Shown: positions 1 through 8,076 of the stretch, piece by piece | Numbering within the stretch: the first letter of the stretch is position 1 | Layout: each line of letters starts with the position of its first letter | Assembly (NCBI GenBank): GCA_946482545.1 | Contig: CAMLRX010000140.1 | Span: forward strand, 1-13,193 | Length of the DNA stretch: 13,193 bases | Source: an uncultured Flavihumibacter sp. | GTDB lineage: Bacteria; Bacteroidota; Bacteroidia; Chitinophagales; Chitinophagaceae | Direction: 5' to 3' | Position numbers and translations under genes: made by a program | Notes under the pieces: model-generated | Database searches by the model: none | Told to the model about the DNA's origin: nothing | What the model saw: the letters and a program-made list of their open reading frames with translations, nothing else

Positions 1-14
1 TCAAAATTCAAAGC

Positions 15-332
15 GTGTCGGAAACAAGAGCAGATTGGAAAAAATGGTTCGATTACAAATGGATCGTGAAGAACTTCACTTTCTTCCTTTTCTTATCGGG
101 CCTCGCGGTATTGTATATCGCCAACGGGCACTACGCGGATAAGACGATCATGCGGATCAACCAGACATCAAGGGAACTGAAAGAGTTGCAGTACGAATAC
201 AAAACAGTGAAGAGTGAACTGATGTTCAGGAGTAAACAGAGTGAACTGGTGAAAGAAGTGGCGATACTGGGTTTGGAAGAACTGAAAACGCCACCCGTGA
301 AGCTGGATATGGATAGTTTGAAACAGGATTAG
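15..332 (+). CDS. ftsL: FtsL-like cell division protein (start uncertain)
   Basis: A small bitopic inner-membrane protein of the divisome. FtsL normally pairs with FtsB/DivIC and FtsQ through a periplasmic coiled coil and helps activate FtsW-FtsI. The 105-residue product has a short cytoplasmic start rich in W, K and D, one membrane segment at about residues 21-37, and a heptad-like charged helix at about 43-85 (RELKELQYEYKTVKSEL), ending in a short tail with a TPPVKL stretch. Size, topology and position directly before ftsI fit FtsL of Bacteroidota; sequence similarity in this family is weak, so the name leans on context. The start used is GTG at 15. The frame stays open to the window edge upstream, so a start outside the window cannot be excluded. 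rsmH would be expected upstream, but I could not recognise it in the first 14 bases. Confidence 0.85.
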   Translation: MSETRADWKKWFDYKWIVKNFTFFLFLSGLAVLYIANGHYADKTIMRINQTSRELKELQYEYKTVKSELMFRSKQSELVKEVAILGLEELKTPPVKLDMDSLKQD

Positions 333-333
333 T

Positions 334-347
334 GCACCGGAAGGTGT
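334..347 (+). other. Small GGAA-loop hairpin in ftsL-ftsI spacer
   Basis: CACC (335-338) and GGTG (343-346) pair around a GGAA loop (339-342), with a possible outer G-U pair (334 and 347). It lies 11 bases before the ATG at 358. The loop is of GNRA type, which stabilises short RNA hairpins. A stem this short can arise by chance and no function can be assigned. Confidence 0.3.
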
Positions 348-357
348 TCATGATTTA

Positions 358-2475
358 ATGCCGGACGGCCAGATGGATATAAAACGCGACATACTTTGGA
401 GGGTGTACCTCTGCTTCATCGGCATGATGGTGCTGAGTGTAATGGTGCTGGGACGCGCGTTTTACCTGCAAAGGGTGGAAGGTGATTACTGGAGAAGCCT
501 CGGTGACAGCCTGCACCAAAGGGTGGAAGAACTCGGGGCCGAAAGAGGGACAATTTACAGTGAAGATGGAAGTATGCTGAGTACTTCCGTTCCGCAGTTC
601 GATATCTATATTGATTTTGGCGCGGATGGATTGCGGGAGAAGGGGGGAAAGCGTTTCACTGACAATCTCGACTCGCTTTCATACAGCCTTTCGCAGCTCT
701 TTAAAGATCAGTCAACGGAGGAGTACAAACGCATGTTGCGCCTGGGCTATCGAGAGAAGAACAGGTACTTCTCCCTGAAAAAGAAAGTGTCCTTCGCTGA
801 CTACTGCCAGTTGCGGGAGTTTCCACTGGTAAGGCAGGGCAGGTACAAAAGTGGGTTCGTGGTAGAAGTGCAAACGAAAAGGTTGACGCCGTTCGGTTTG
901 CTCGCCAACAGAACCATCGGCCTGGCAAGGGCCAACGCCCAGAACGTAGGACTGGAAAATACCTACGACAGTTTATTGAAAGGAACCACGGGTAAAAGAT
1001 TGGTGCGGCAGATCGCGAGAGGGGCTTTCGCACCAATTGAGGGAACAGAGATAGAACCTGAAAAGGGGAAAGATATTATTACCACACTGGATGTGAATAT
1101 CCAGGACATCGCGGAAAACGCGCTGTTGAAAATGCTCATTGAAAACGAGGCGGCTTACGGTACCTGCATTGTGATGGAGGTGAAAACGGGTAAAATCAAA
1201 GCCATAGCCAATCTTGGACGCCAAACAGATGGATCGTACTGGGAAAATTACAACTACGCCATCCAGGGTTCGGAGCCGGGATCAACTTTCAAACTGGCCA
1301 CGATGCTGGCCGCGCTGGAAGACAAACACGTAACGCTGAACAGCAGGGTGAACCTGGAAGGGGGCACCTGGCAGGTAGGCAGAAGAACGGTGTACGATTC
1401 CGAAAAGCATGGCAAGTTCGAAGTGTCCGTGAAAGAGGCGTTCGAACACAGTTCGAATGTGGGGATGGCCAAAATTGCCTGGCAATATTATTCGAAGAAC
1501 CCCGAACCGTTTCTGAACCACCTGAAAAAGCTGAGGTTTCACGAAGTGAGCGGTATTGATCTGCTGGGGGAATCAAAGCCGGTGATCAAGTCGCCGAAAG
1601 ACAGAAGCTGGAGCGCGGTCACCTTGCCCTGGATGAGTTTTGGCTACGAAGTGAAAGTGAGTCCGTTGCAAACGCTGATGTTGTACAACGCAGTGGCCAA
1701 CAATGGAAAGATGATGAAGCCTTATCTGGTAAGCACGGTGGCGAAAGATGGGATCACGGTGAAAGAAGTGCAGCCGCAGGTATTGGAAGAAAGTATTTGT
1801 AGCCCGGAAACGTTGAAGCAACTAAAAGCTGCGCTGGAAGGTGTGATGATTAATGGAACGGGAAAAGCCTTGTGGTCGCCGTTCTACGGCATTGCCGGAA
1901 AAACAGGTACATCACTGGTGGCGAATGGGAACAGGGGGTATGCTGATCATATTTACCAGTCTTCGTTCGCGGGGTATTTCCCGGTAAACGATCCGCAGTA
2001 CAGTTGCATTGTGGTGATCAAGAACAAACCCCATGCGTTGAAGTATTACGGTGGTGTGGTGGCGGGACCGGTGTTCAAAGAGATCGCAGATAAATTGTAC
2101 GCGCTGCGGATCAAGGAGATGAAGGCCGTAAAGACGAACTGGAAAAAAGACAGCAGCAAATTTATATATCCTGGGTACAAAAGAGAGATGGAAACGGTGA
2201 TGGATGAATTGCGCTTTATGTATAAGGAAGTGGACAAAGAAGATGAATGGGCCACGCTAAGTGGAGAAAACGCCGGCTTGTTGTTGCAGCCGATGTTGGT
2301 GGAGAAGGGTAAGATGCCGGATGTGAAAGGGATGGGTTTGAAAGACGCGCTCTACCTGCTGGAGAACAAAGGATTGAAAGTGAAAATAGTGGGCAGTGGA
2401 AAAGTGGCTGCCCAATCGATAGCGCCGGGAGCGGCTTATATAAAGAAACAGACAATTACGATTGAATTGCAATAA
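358..2475 (+). CDS. ftsI: Septal peptidoglycan transpeptidase FtsI (class B PBP) with C-terminal PASTA domain
   Basis: Class B penicillin-binding protein that crosslinks septal peptidoglycan outside the inner membrane, working with FtsW. The 705-residue product has a cytoplasmic start, a membrane anchor at about residues 14-36, a dimerisation/pedestal domain (about 55-230, with the conserved R-G-T-I-Y stretch near 63-67) and the transpeptidase domain (about 240-580). The three catalytic motifs are present: STFK with Ser309, SSN at 365-367, and KTGT at 515-518. A linker and one PASTA domain follow (about 647-705, starting MPDVKGMGLKDAL). PASTA is absent from E. coli FtsI but common in Bacteroidota and Gram-positive division PBPs. 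The ATG at 358 has no clear ribosome site. A second in-frame ATG at 373 (M-D-I-K-R-D-I-L-W) resembles the usual family start and is a credible alternative. The stop abuts the murE start. Confidence 0.96.
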   Translation: MPDGQMDIKRDILWRVYLCFIGMMVLSVMVLGRAFYLQRVEGDYWRSLGDSLHQRVEELGAERGTIYSEDGSMLSTSVPQFDIYIDFGADGLREKGGKRFTDNLDSLSYSLSQLFKDQSTEEYKRMLRLGYREKNRYFSLKKKVSFADYCQLREFPLVRQGRYKSGFVVEVQTKRLTPFGLLANRTIGLARANAQNVGLENTYDSLLKGTTGKRLVRQIARGAFAPIEGTEIEPEKGKDIITTLDVNIQDIAENALLKMLIENEAAYGTCIVMEVKTGKIKAIANLGRQTDGSYWENYNYAIQGSEPGSTFKLATMLAALEDKHVTLNSRVNLEGGTWQVGRRTVYDSEKHGKFEVSVKEAFEHSSNVGMAKIAWQYYSKNPEPFLNHLKKLRFHEVSGIDLLGESKPVIKSPKDRSWSAVTLPWMSFGYEVKVSPLQTLMLYNAVANNGKMMKPYLVSTVAKDGITVKEVQPQVLEESICSPETLKQLKAALEGVMINGTGKALWSPFYGIAGKTGTSLVANGNRGYADHIYQSSFAGYFPVNDPQYSCIVVIKNKPHALKYYGGVVAGPVFKEIADKLYALRIKEMKAVKTNWKKDSSKFIYPGYKREMETVMDELRFMYKEVDKEDEWATLSGENAGLLLQPMLVEKGKMPDVKGMGLKDALYLLENKGLKVKIVGSGKVAAQSIAPGAAYIKKQTITIELQ

Positions 2476-3942
2476 ATGGCGGAACTGCAGAACATATTGT
2501 ACAAAGTGAAGATCAGGTCGATCGCGGGAGAGCGTGCTGTTGAAGTGCGCGATCTGCAGATCGATTCCAGGAAAGTTACGCCCGGAACATGCTTTATCGC
2601 CATCGTGGGAACGCATTCAGATGGACACCAGTTCGTGGACAAAGCCATTGAAACAGGTGCCACTGCTGTGGTGGTAAACAAAATGCCGGAGGAAAGAAAA
2701 GAAGGCGTAACGTATGTGGAAGTGAGCGATACTTCAGAAGCCGCGGCCCTGATGGCGCACAGCTTTTATGGAGAACCTTCGCGCAGCATAAAACTGGTGG
2801 GTGTTACCGGTACGAACGGAAAAACAACCATCGCCACGTTGTTGTACAAATTGTTTTCGGAACTGGGGTATAAATGCGGACTCGTTTCCACCGTACAGAA
2901 CCTGATCGGCGAAGAAGCGCTGGTAGCCACGCATACCACACCCGACGCGATCAGTCTGAACGCCTTGCTGCGTAAAATGGCCGACGCCGGTTGCTCGCAT
3001 GTGTTCATGGAATGCAGCTCACACGCCATTCATCAGAAAAGAATCAATGGATTGGAGTTCGCGGGTGGACTTTTCAGTAATATCACCCATGACCACCTCG
3101 ACTACCATAAAACATTCGACGAATACATCCGGGTCAAGAAGGCGTTCTTCGATCAGCTTTCTCCCGAAGCGTTTGCGATCAGCAATCTCGATGACCGCCG
3201 TGGTACGGTGATGTTGCAGAATGCGCCCGCAAGGAAATTCTATTACAGCCTGCAGTCGCTCGCGGACTACAAAGGAAAGATACTGGAGAACGGACTCACC
3301 GGTTTGGTGATGATGGTGAACGATATGGAAGTGCACTTCAGAATGATCGGTGAGTTCAATGCGTATAACCTGTTGTGTGTGTATGGCGCGGCATTGCAAC
3401 TCGGAGAAGACAAACACGAAGTGTTGCGGATACTGAGCCGGTTAAGCGGAGCCGAAGGGAGATTCGATTATACGGTATCCAATAAAGATAAGATCATCGG
3501 TATCGTGGACTATGCCCACACACCGGATGCACTGGTGAACGTGCTGGAAACCATTCATGCTTTACGGTCCGGTGGCAACGCCATCATTACCGTAGCAGGT
3601 TGTGGCGGTGACCGCGACAAAACAAAACGTCCGATCATGGGCCAAACAGCCTGTGATTACAGCGATAGAGCAATTTTTACTTCCGATAACCCGCGTACTG
3701 AAGATCCATTGGAGATACTGAAGGACATGGAAGCAGGACTCAGTTCCGCGGCCAAAAGGAAGTACATCGTGATCGCCGATAGAAAGGAAGCCATTAAAAC
3801 GGCGGTGAGTCTGGCAAAGCCGGGAGATATCGTACTGATCGCGGGAAAAGGACATGAAAAGTACCAGGAAGTGAATGGTGTGCGCCATGATTTTGACGAC
3901 AAGCAGGTACTGAAAGAAATGTTCGAACTATTGGAAAGGTAA
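2476..3942 (+). CDS. murE: UDP-MurNAc-L-Ala-D-Glu:meso-diaminopimelate ligase MurE
   Basis: Cytoplasmic ATP-dependent Mur ligase that adds the third amino acid to the UDP-MurNAc peptide. The 488-residue protein has the three-domain Mur layout: an N-terminal UDP-binding domain (about 1-100), a central ATPase domain with P-loop GTNGKTT at 112-118, and a C-terminal domain from about 325. Lys221, in Y-I-R-V-K, aligns with the carbamylated lysine of the family, and HTTPD (153-157) fits the substrate-binding region. DNPR-T-EDP at 404-411 is the signature of enzymes that select meso-diaminopimelate; lysine-adding enzymes have a different residue after DNP. This predicts DAP-type peptidoglycan, as usual in Bacteroidota. 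The ATG follows the ftsI stop with no gap (TAA then ATG), which suggests translational coupling. Length is normal for the family. Confidence 0.97.
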   Translation: MAELQNILYKVKIRSIAGERAVEVRDLQIDSRKVTPGTCFIAIVGTHSDGHQFVDKAIETGATAVVVNKMPEERKEGVTYVEVSDTSEAAALMAHSFYGEPSRSIKLVGVTGTNGKTTIATLLYKLFSELGYKCGLVSTVQNLIGEEALVATHTTPDAISLNALLRKMADAGCSHVFMECSSHAIHQKRINGLEFAGGLFSNITHDHLDYHKTFDEYIRVKKAFFDQLSPEAFAISNLDDRRGTVMLQNAPARKFYYSLQSLADYKGKILENGLTGLVMMVNDMEVHFRMIGEFNAYNLLCVYGAALQLGEDKHEVLRILSRLSGAEGRFDYTVSNKDKIIGIVDYAHTPDALVNVLETIHALRSGGNAIITVAGCGGDRDKTKRPIMGQTACDYSDRAIFTSDNPRTEDPLEILKDMEAGLSSAAKRKYIVIADRKEAIKTAVSLAKPGDIVLIAGKGHEKYQEVNGVRHDFDDKQVLKEMFELLER

Positions 3943-4033
3943 GCATCGGGCAACCGAAGCGCCGTTCCGGAAACGGAAGCTCCTGGCGGAAGCCAGGCGT
4001 TTCTACAAACAAGCGTTTACTTAATAACCATAC
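3943..4033 (+). other. murE-mraY spacer with two GNRA-type hairpins
   Basis: This 91-base spacer holds two consecutive short inverted repeats. The first pairs TTCCG (3965-3969) with CGGAA (3974-3978) around GAAA. The second pairs CCTGGC (3982-3987) with GCCAGG (3992-3997) around GGAA. Both loops are GNRA tetraloops. The first has a competing fold (CCGTT 3962-3966 with AACGG 3972-3976). No U-run follows, so it does not look like an intrinsic terminator. No coding potential is seen. The fold may act as an RNA element in the operon transcript or be neutral; I cannot assign a role. Confidence 0.5.
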
Positions 4034-5311
4034 ATGCTCTATCATTTTTTTACCTGGTTGAAACAGGAGTTTAATGTTGCGGGAGCCGGTGCGTTCCAGT
4101 TCATCACCTTCAGGGTGCTGCTGGCTGTGCTGCTCTCATTGGTGATCACGACTGTTTTTGGTAAAAAACTGATCCGTTTCTTACAGAACAAACAGGTGGG
4201 CGAATCTGTGCGTGATCTCGGACTGGCCGGCGAACAACAGAAAAAAGGGACACCTACCATGGGTGGTATCATTATCCTGCTCGCCATTCTTATTCCTACT
4301 TTACTTTTCGCTGACCTCAACAAAGCCTATATCCGCCTGATGATCTTCGCCACCATCTGGCTGGGGCTCATTGGTTTTATAGATGATTACCTGAAACTCC
4401 GTGCAAAGCGCATCGCGCAACAACAGGGTATTGCCTACAAAAAAGGCGATAAAGACGGACTGGCCGGATGGTTCAAGATATTAGGTCAGGTGGTACTCGG
4501 CATCGTAGTGGCCGCTACTATTTTGTTCAACGACAACGCCAAAGCGTACCGTGAGTTTACAGGGGAGAACAAACCTCCGGCGGGTGTGGAAGTGAAACAC
4601 GTGCCCTTCGATGGAAAGGACCGCGTATTCGTGGAAGCGAAGGAACCCATCACCACCATTCCTTTCGTGAAGAGCCACGAATTCAACTATTCCAAATTAT
4701 TGCCGGAAGCTATGCGTGGCCTTACCTGGTTGCTCTATTCCGCCATCGTGATCATTATTGTGACCGCCGTTTCCAATGGCGCGAACATCACGGATGGGTT
4801 GGATGGACTGGCAACGGGTACCAGCGCCATCATCGGGACCTGTCTGGGCATATTCGCGTATGCCAGCGGTAACCTGCGCTTCGCGGAATACCTCAATATT
4901 ATGTATATCCCCAATCTCGGTGAGCTGTCCATTTTTATTGGCGCGTTCATCGGGGCAACCGTGGGCTTCCTCTGGTACAATGCTTTCCCCGCGCAGGTAT
5001 TCATGGGCGATACCGGAAGCCTGGCGCTGGGAGGCATCATCGCCGCACTGGCCATTATTGTGCGGAAAGAATTGCTGATACCCATATTCTGCGGGGTGTT
5101 CCTCGTGGAGAACCTGAGTGTGGTGATCCAGGTTTCTTACTTCAAATACACGAAGAAGAAATACGGGGAAGGAAGGCGCGTGTTCCTGATGAGCCCGCTC
5201 CACCACCATTACCAGAAGTTGGGGTACCATGAAAGTAAGATTGCCGTAAGGTTCTGGATAGTAACCATCTTATGTGTACTGCTTTCCATTGTTACACTGA
5301 AGATGCGTTGA
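4034..5311 (+). CDS. mraY: Phospho-MurNAc-pentapeptide translocase MraY
   Basis: Polytopic inner-membrane enzyme that transfers phospho-MurNAc-pentapeptide from UDP to undecaprenyl phosphate, forming lipid I. The 425-residue protein shows the family motifs: GTPTMGG (72-78), the Asp pair in FIDDYLK (117-118), [10 protein letters not shown] (251-260), MGDTGS (324-329, with Asp326) and SPLHHHY (387-393). About ten membrane helices can be traced, e.g. near 25-43, 76-93, 100-117, 148-166, 230-247, 298-315, 330-343, 347-366 and 404-422. It is longer than the roughly 360-residue E. coli enzyme, mainly through a polar segment at about 167-228 between the fourth and fifth helices. By topology this should lie outside the cytoplasmic membrane. 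Such longer MraY proteins are typical of Bacteroidota. The ATG at 4034 gives the expected start; the upstream AATAACCATAC has no Shine-Dalgarno sequence. Confidence 0.97.
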   Translation: MLYHFFTWLKQEFNVAGAGAFQFITFRVLLAVLLSLVITTVFGKKLIRFLQNKQVGESVRDLGLAGEQQKKGTPTMGGIIILLAILIPTLLFADLNKAYIRLMIFATIWLGLIGFIDDYLKLRAKRIAQQQGIAYKKGDKDGLAGWFKILGQVVLGIVVAATILFNDNAKAYREFTGENKPPAGVEVKHVPFDGKDRVFVEAKEPITTIPFVKSHEFNYSKLLPEAMRGLTWLLYSAIVIIIVTAVSNGANITDGLDGLATGTSAIIGTCLGIFAYASGNLRFAEYLNIMYIPNLGELSIFIGAFIGATVGFLWYNAFPAQVFMGDTGSLALGGIIAALAIIVRKELLIPIFCGVFLVENLSVVIQVSYFKYTKKKYGEGRRVFLMSPLHHHYQKLGYHESKIAVRFWIVTILCVLLSIVTLKMR

Positions 5312-5459
5312 TTATATAGTGAAAAACCAAACCCCAAGAACCGTCCAGGCATCCTGAGAAGAACCAACATGTAGTAGAAGAATGTGTAGTTTACCCTGAC
5401 CCGATACTTTTGAAGAACCCCCCAATATCCCCCTGAAACAACCGCGGAAAATTGTTTGT
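5312..5459 (+). other. mraY-murD spacer, noncoding
   Basis: The 148-base spacer is the longest in the window. I see no conserved coding frame; short frames are broken by stops. Besides the promoter candidate at 5405-5412 it has C-rich runs (5418-5423, 5429-5433) and a weak inverted repeat just before murD (AAACAA 5436-5441 with TTGTTT 5452-5457). No intrinsic terminator for mraY is evident, so read-through from upstream seems likely. Confidence 0.5.
5383..5412 (+). promoter_or_regulatory. Candidate Bacteroidota-type promoter for murD and downstream genes
   Basis: TACTTTTG at 5405-5412 is a full match to the TAnnTTTG element recognised by the primary sigma factor of Bacteroidota. A weak upstream partner, TGTG at 5383-5386 (TTTG is the usual form), lies 18 bases before it. 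Initiation a few bases downstream would leave a leader of about 40 bases before the murD ATG. The poor upstream box and the short motif keep this tentative. Confidence 0.4.
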
Positions 5460-6803
5460 ATGAACGAACGAATGGTCATATTAGGTGCCGCTGAAAGCGG
5501 TGTTGGCGCGGCGTTGCTGGCGAAGCAACACGGGTATGATGTGTTCGTTTCCGATGCGGGCAGTATCAAAGAAGTGTATAAGAAAGAACTGCGCGGCAAC
5601 GGAATTGAATTTGAAGAAGGGCAGCATACGGAGGAACTTATCCTGAATGCTTCGGAAGTGATGAAGAGTCCCGGTATTCCTGAAAAGAACGAACTGGTGA
5701 AGAAGATCAGGAAGAAGGGAATAAAGGTGATCAGTGAAATTGAACTGGCCTATCGTTTCAAAGGAGAGAGCAAAATTGTGGCCATCACGGGAAGCAATGG
5801 AAAAACCACCACCACTTCCATGATCTACCACATCTGTAAAGAGGCGGAACTGGATTGTGCATTGGTGGGGAACATCGGTTATTCTTTCGCGAAGCAGGTG
5901 GCAGAAGATCCAAAACCACTGTACATCGCGGAAATCAGCAGTTTTCAATTGGATGATATCCACGAGTTCAGACCCGATATCGCGGTATTAGTGAACATAA
6001 CGGAAGATCACCTGGACCGATATGAATATAATTTTCAGAAATACATCAACAGCAAATTCAGAATAGTGGAGAACCAGACCCCGGCAGATTATTTTATCTA
6101 CTGCCAGGACGACGAAGTAACCATGGCCAACATCAGAAACTTTAACATTCATTCTAACCCATTGCCGATTACCATGAAAAATAGCGAGATATTAAAAGGA
6201 GCTTTCATCCGCAAAGACGAGATGACCGTGAAAACGGAATCGGAGAATTTCTCCATGAGCGTTTACGATTTTACCCTCCGGGGAAAGCACAACCAGTACA
6301 ATACTATGGCAGCAGGGGTAGCAGCGTCAACGCTGGGCATCCGGAAGGAAAAGATCCGCGACGCCGTGAAGAATTTCGAGAGCCTGGAACACCGCATGGA
6401 ATATGTGGCCACCGTTCGCGGCGTGGATTTCATCAACGATTCCAAAGCCACCAACGTAAACTCGCTGTGGTACGCGCTGGAAAGCATGGAGAAACCCACC
6501 ATTCTCATCCTCGGCGGGGTAGATAAAGGAAACGATTACAACCAGATCATGGATTTGGTAAAGGAGAAAGTGAAAGCCATCGTGTGTATGGGTATCGATA
6601 ATACCAAAATTCACGAGGCTTTCGGAAAAGAAATGCAACTGATCGTAAACACCGCTAGCGCCAAAGAAGCGGTACACGCCGCTTTCCATTTCGCAGACAA
6701 AGGCGATGCGGTATTGCTCTCACCCGCGTGTGCCAGCTTCGACCTGTTTAAGAATTATGAAGACAGAGGCAACCAGTTTAAGGAAGCAGTGAAGGAATTA
6801 TAA
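5460..6803 (+). CDS. murD: UDP-MurNAc-L-alanine:D-glutamate ligase MurD
   Basis: Cytoplasmic Mur ligase that adds D-glutamate to UDP-MurNAc-L-Ala using ATP. The 447-residue protein matches the usual MurD length. The N-terminal Rossmann-like UDP-binding domain has the glycine-rich VILGAAESGVGAA at 6-18. The ATPase domain has P-loop GSNGKTTTT (111-119), an EISSFQL motif (158-164) and NITEDHLDRY (179-188). Lys199 in Y-I-N-S-K corresponds to the carbamylated lysine. The C-terminal domain carries LEHRMEY (309-315), NDSKATN (326-332) and the MurD-type SPACASFDLFKNYEDRG (421-437). The ATG at 5460 places the glycine-rich loop at the normal distance from the N-terminus. It follows the longest spacer of the window and precedes ftsW by 9 bases, so it may begin a sub-operon. 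Confidence 0.97.
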   Translation: MNERMVILGAAESGVGAALLAKQHGYDVFVSDAGSIKEVYKKELRGNGIEFEEGQHTEELILNASEVMKSPGIPEKNELVKKIRKKGIKVISEIELAYRFKGESKIVAITGSNGKTTTTSMIYHICKEAELDCALVGNIGYSFAKQVAEDPKPLYIAEISSFQLDDIHEFRPDIAVLVNITEDHLDRYEYNFQKYINSKFRIVENQTPADYFIYCQDDEVTMANIRNFNIHSNPLPITMKNSEILKGAFIRKDEMTVKTESENFSMSVYDFTLRGKHNQYNTMAAGVAASTLGIRKEKIRDAVKNFESLEHRMEYVATVRGVDFINDSKATNVNSLWYALESMEKPTILILGGVDKGNDYNQIMDLVKEKVKAIVCMGIDNTKIHEAFGKEMQLIVNTASAKEAVHAAFHFADKGDAVLLSPACASFDLFKNYEDRGNQFKEAVKEL

Positions 6804-6812
6804 AAAAGTAAC

Positions 6813-8051
6813 GTGAACCAATTACTGAACAAAACACGCGGCGATAAAGTGATCTGGGCTCTGGTGATACTACTGGCGCTCACTTCCCTGCTCGTTGTGT
6901 ACAGTGCAACGGGTTCACTCGCGTACAAGATGTATAAGGGCAACACGGAAGTGTACCTTTTTAAGCAGTTCGCGTTTATCATGGGCGGACTGGCCATCAT
7001 CTTCTTCGCGCACAAAGTCAACTATACGATTTATTCGAAAGTTGCGAAGCTCTTATTCTTATTGTCGATACCATTACTGGCCTACACGCTTTTCTTCGGT
7101 GCGAAAATCAACGAGGGAAGCAGGTGGATCAAACTCCCGGTAATCAACATGACTTTCCAGACCTCCGATCTCGCGAAGCTGGCGCTGTTCATGTACCTCT
7201 CCAGGCTGCTCAGTAAAAAGCAGGACGTGATTAAGGATTTTAAAACAGGGTTTCTTCCGGTGATTTTCCCGGTAGGAATTATCTGTATCCTGATTGCGCC
7301 AGCCAACCTTTCCACGGCATTGCTGGTAGGCGCCACGAGTCTGATGTTGTTGTTTATCGGAAGGGTTTCATTTAAACATCTGTTACTGGTGATCGGTATT
7401 GCGCTCATCCCGGTTGGCATGCTGGTAACTGCTGCGGTCATCAAGCACAAATCGGAGGAGGGTGCGCCCACTTCTGTGCGTACGGAAAAAAACAGACTCA
7501 CGGGCAGGGTTTCCACGTGGATATCCAGGGTGGAAAACTTCATCTATCCCAACAAGGAAGATGTGAGTGAGAGTAACTACCAGATCAACCAAGCCAAGAT
7601 CGCGATCGCAAAAGGGGGTTGGGTAGGAAAAGGACCGGGCAACAGTGAGCAAAGAAATTTCCTGCCGCACCCGTATTCAGATTTTATCTATGCGATCATC
7701 ATCGAGGAGTATGGATTGATAGGAGGGGCGTTCATCCTGTTCATCTACCTGGTGTTCCTGTTCAGGAGCATCCGTTTGTTCAGGAAATGCCCGTATGCTT
7801 TCGGGGCCTTTCTCGCATTGGCGCTGAGTTTTACCCTGGTGATCCAGGCGCTGGCGAACATGGCGGTGAACGTGAACCTGTTCCCGGTAACGGGGGTAAC
7901 GCTTCCGTTGGTGAGTATGGGCGGAACATCGTTCCTGTTTACCTGTTTGTCGATTGGGATTATACTCAGTGTAGCAAGAAACGTGGAGCAATTGGAAGGA
8001 AAGGCGCCACCGGAAGGGGCAGAACAGGATGGAGCGGCAGCAACAAACTAA
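6813..8051 (+). CDS. ftsW: Septal peptidoglycan glycosyltransferase FtsW (SEDS family)
   Basis: Polytopic SEDS protein that polymerises lipid II at the septum as partner of FtsI. The 412-residue product begins with GTG at 6813, 9 bases after the murD stop; the resulting M-N-Q-L-L-N-K-T-R-G-D-K start fits the family. Membrane helices are visible from about 14-31 to 365-386. SEDS landmarks are VVYSATGS (28-35), GSRWI (102-106), the large outer loop (about 211-290) ending in PHPYSDFIYAIIIEEYG (285-301) with Asp290 at the position of the catalytic aspartate, and LPLVSMGGTS (364-373). Where many FtsW/RodA proteins have Q-P-D-x-G-T, this one has A-P-A-N-L-S-T (162-168), which I believe is a common Bacteroidota variant. 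The tail (about 395-412) is A/G/E-rich and overlaps the unsupported upstream extension of murG. Confidence 0.95.
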   Translation: MNQLLNKTRGDKVIWALVILLALTSLLVVYSATGSLAYKMYKGNTEVYLFKQFAFIMGGLAIIFFAHKVNYTIYSKVAKLLFLLSIPLLAYTLFFGAKINEGSRWIKLPVINMTFQTSDLAKLALFMYLSRLLSKKQDVIKDFKTGFLPVIFPVGIICILIAPANLSTALLVGATSLMLLFIGRVSFKHLLLVIGIALIPVGMLVTAAVIKHKSEEGAPTSVRTEKNRLTGRVSTWISRVENFIYPNKEDVSESNYQINQAKIAIAKGGWVGKGPGNSEQRNFLPHPYSDFIYAIIIEEYGLIGGAFILFIYLVFLFRSIRLFRKCPYAFGAFLALALSFTLVIQALANMAVNVNLFPVTGVTLPLVSMGGTSFLFTCLSIGIILSVARNVEQLEGKAPPEGAEQDGAAATN

Positions 8052-8060
8052 TATTGAAAA

Positions 8061-8067
8061 GAGGAGA
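8061..8067 (+). promoter_or_regulatory. Shine-Dalgarno-like site deciding the murG start
   Basis: GAGGAGA ends 9 bases before the ATG at 8077. It is one of the few good Shine-Dalgarno matches in the window. It supports 8077 rather than the in-frame ATG at 8029, which lies inside the end of ftsW. Confidence 0.55.
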
Positions 8068-8076
8068 CTGAATAGC

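Noticed and set aside
1..14. Possible end of rsmH or of another heptamer repeat (TCAAAAT-TCAAAGC) before ftsL
   Set aside because: Fourteen bases are too few to support either reading, and the frames checked show no RsmH-like C-terminus.
4697..5230. Minus-strand frame of 177 codons opposite mraY
   Set aside because: It overlaps the conserved MraY catalytic motifs and its product has no domain or sensible start context.
8029..8076. Upstream extension of murG by 16 codons
   Set aside because: It overlaps the ftsW end, encodes a polar stretch unlike MurG, and a better ATG with a ribosome site follows at 8077.
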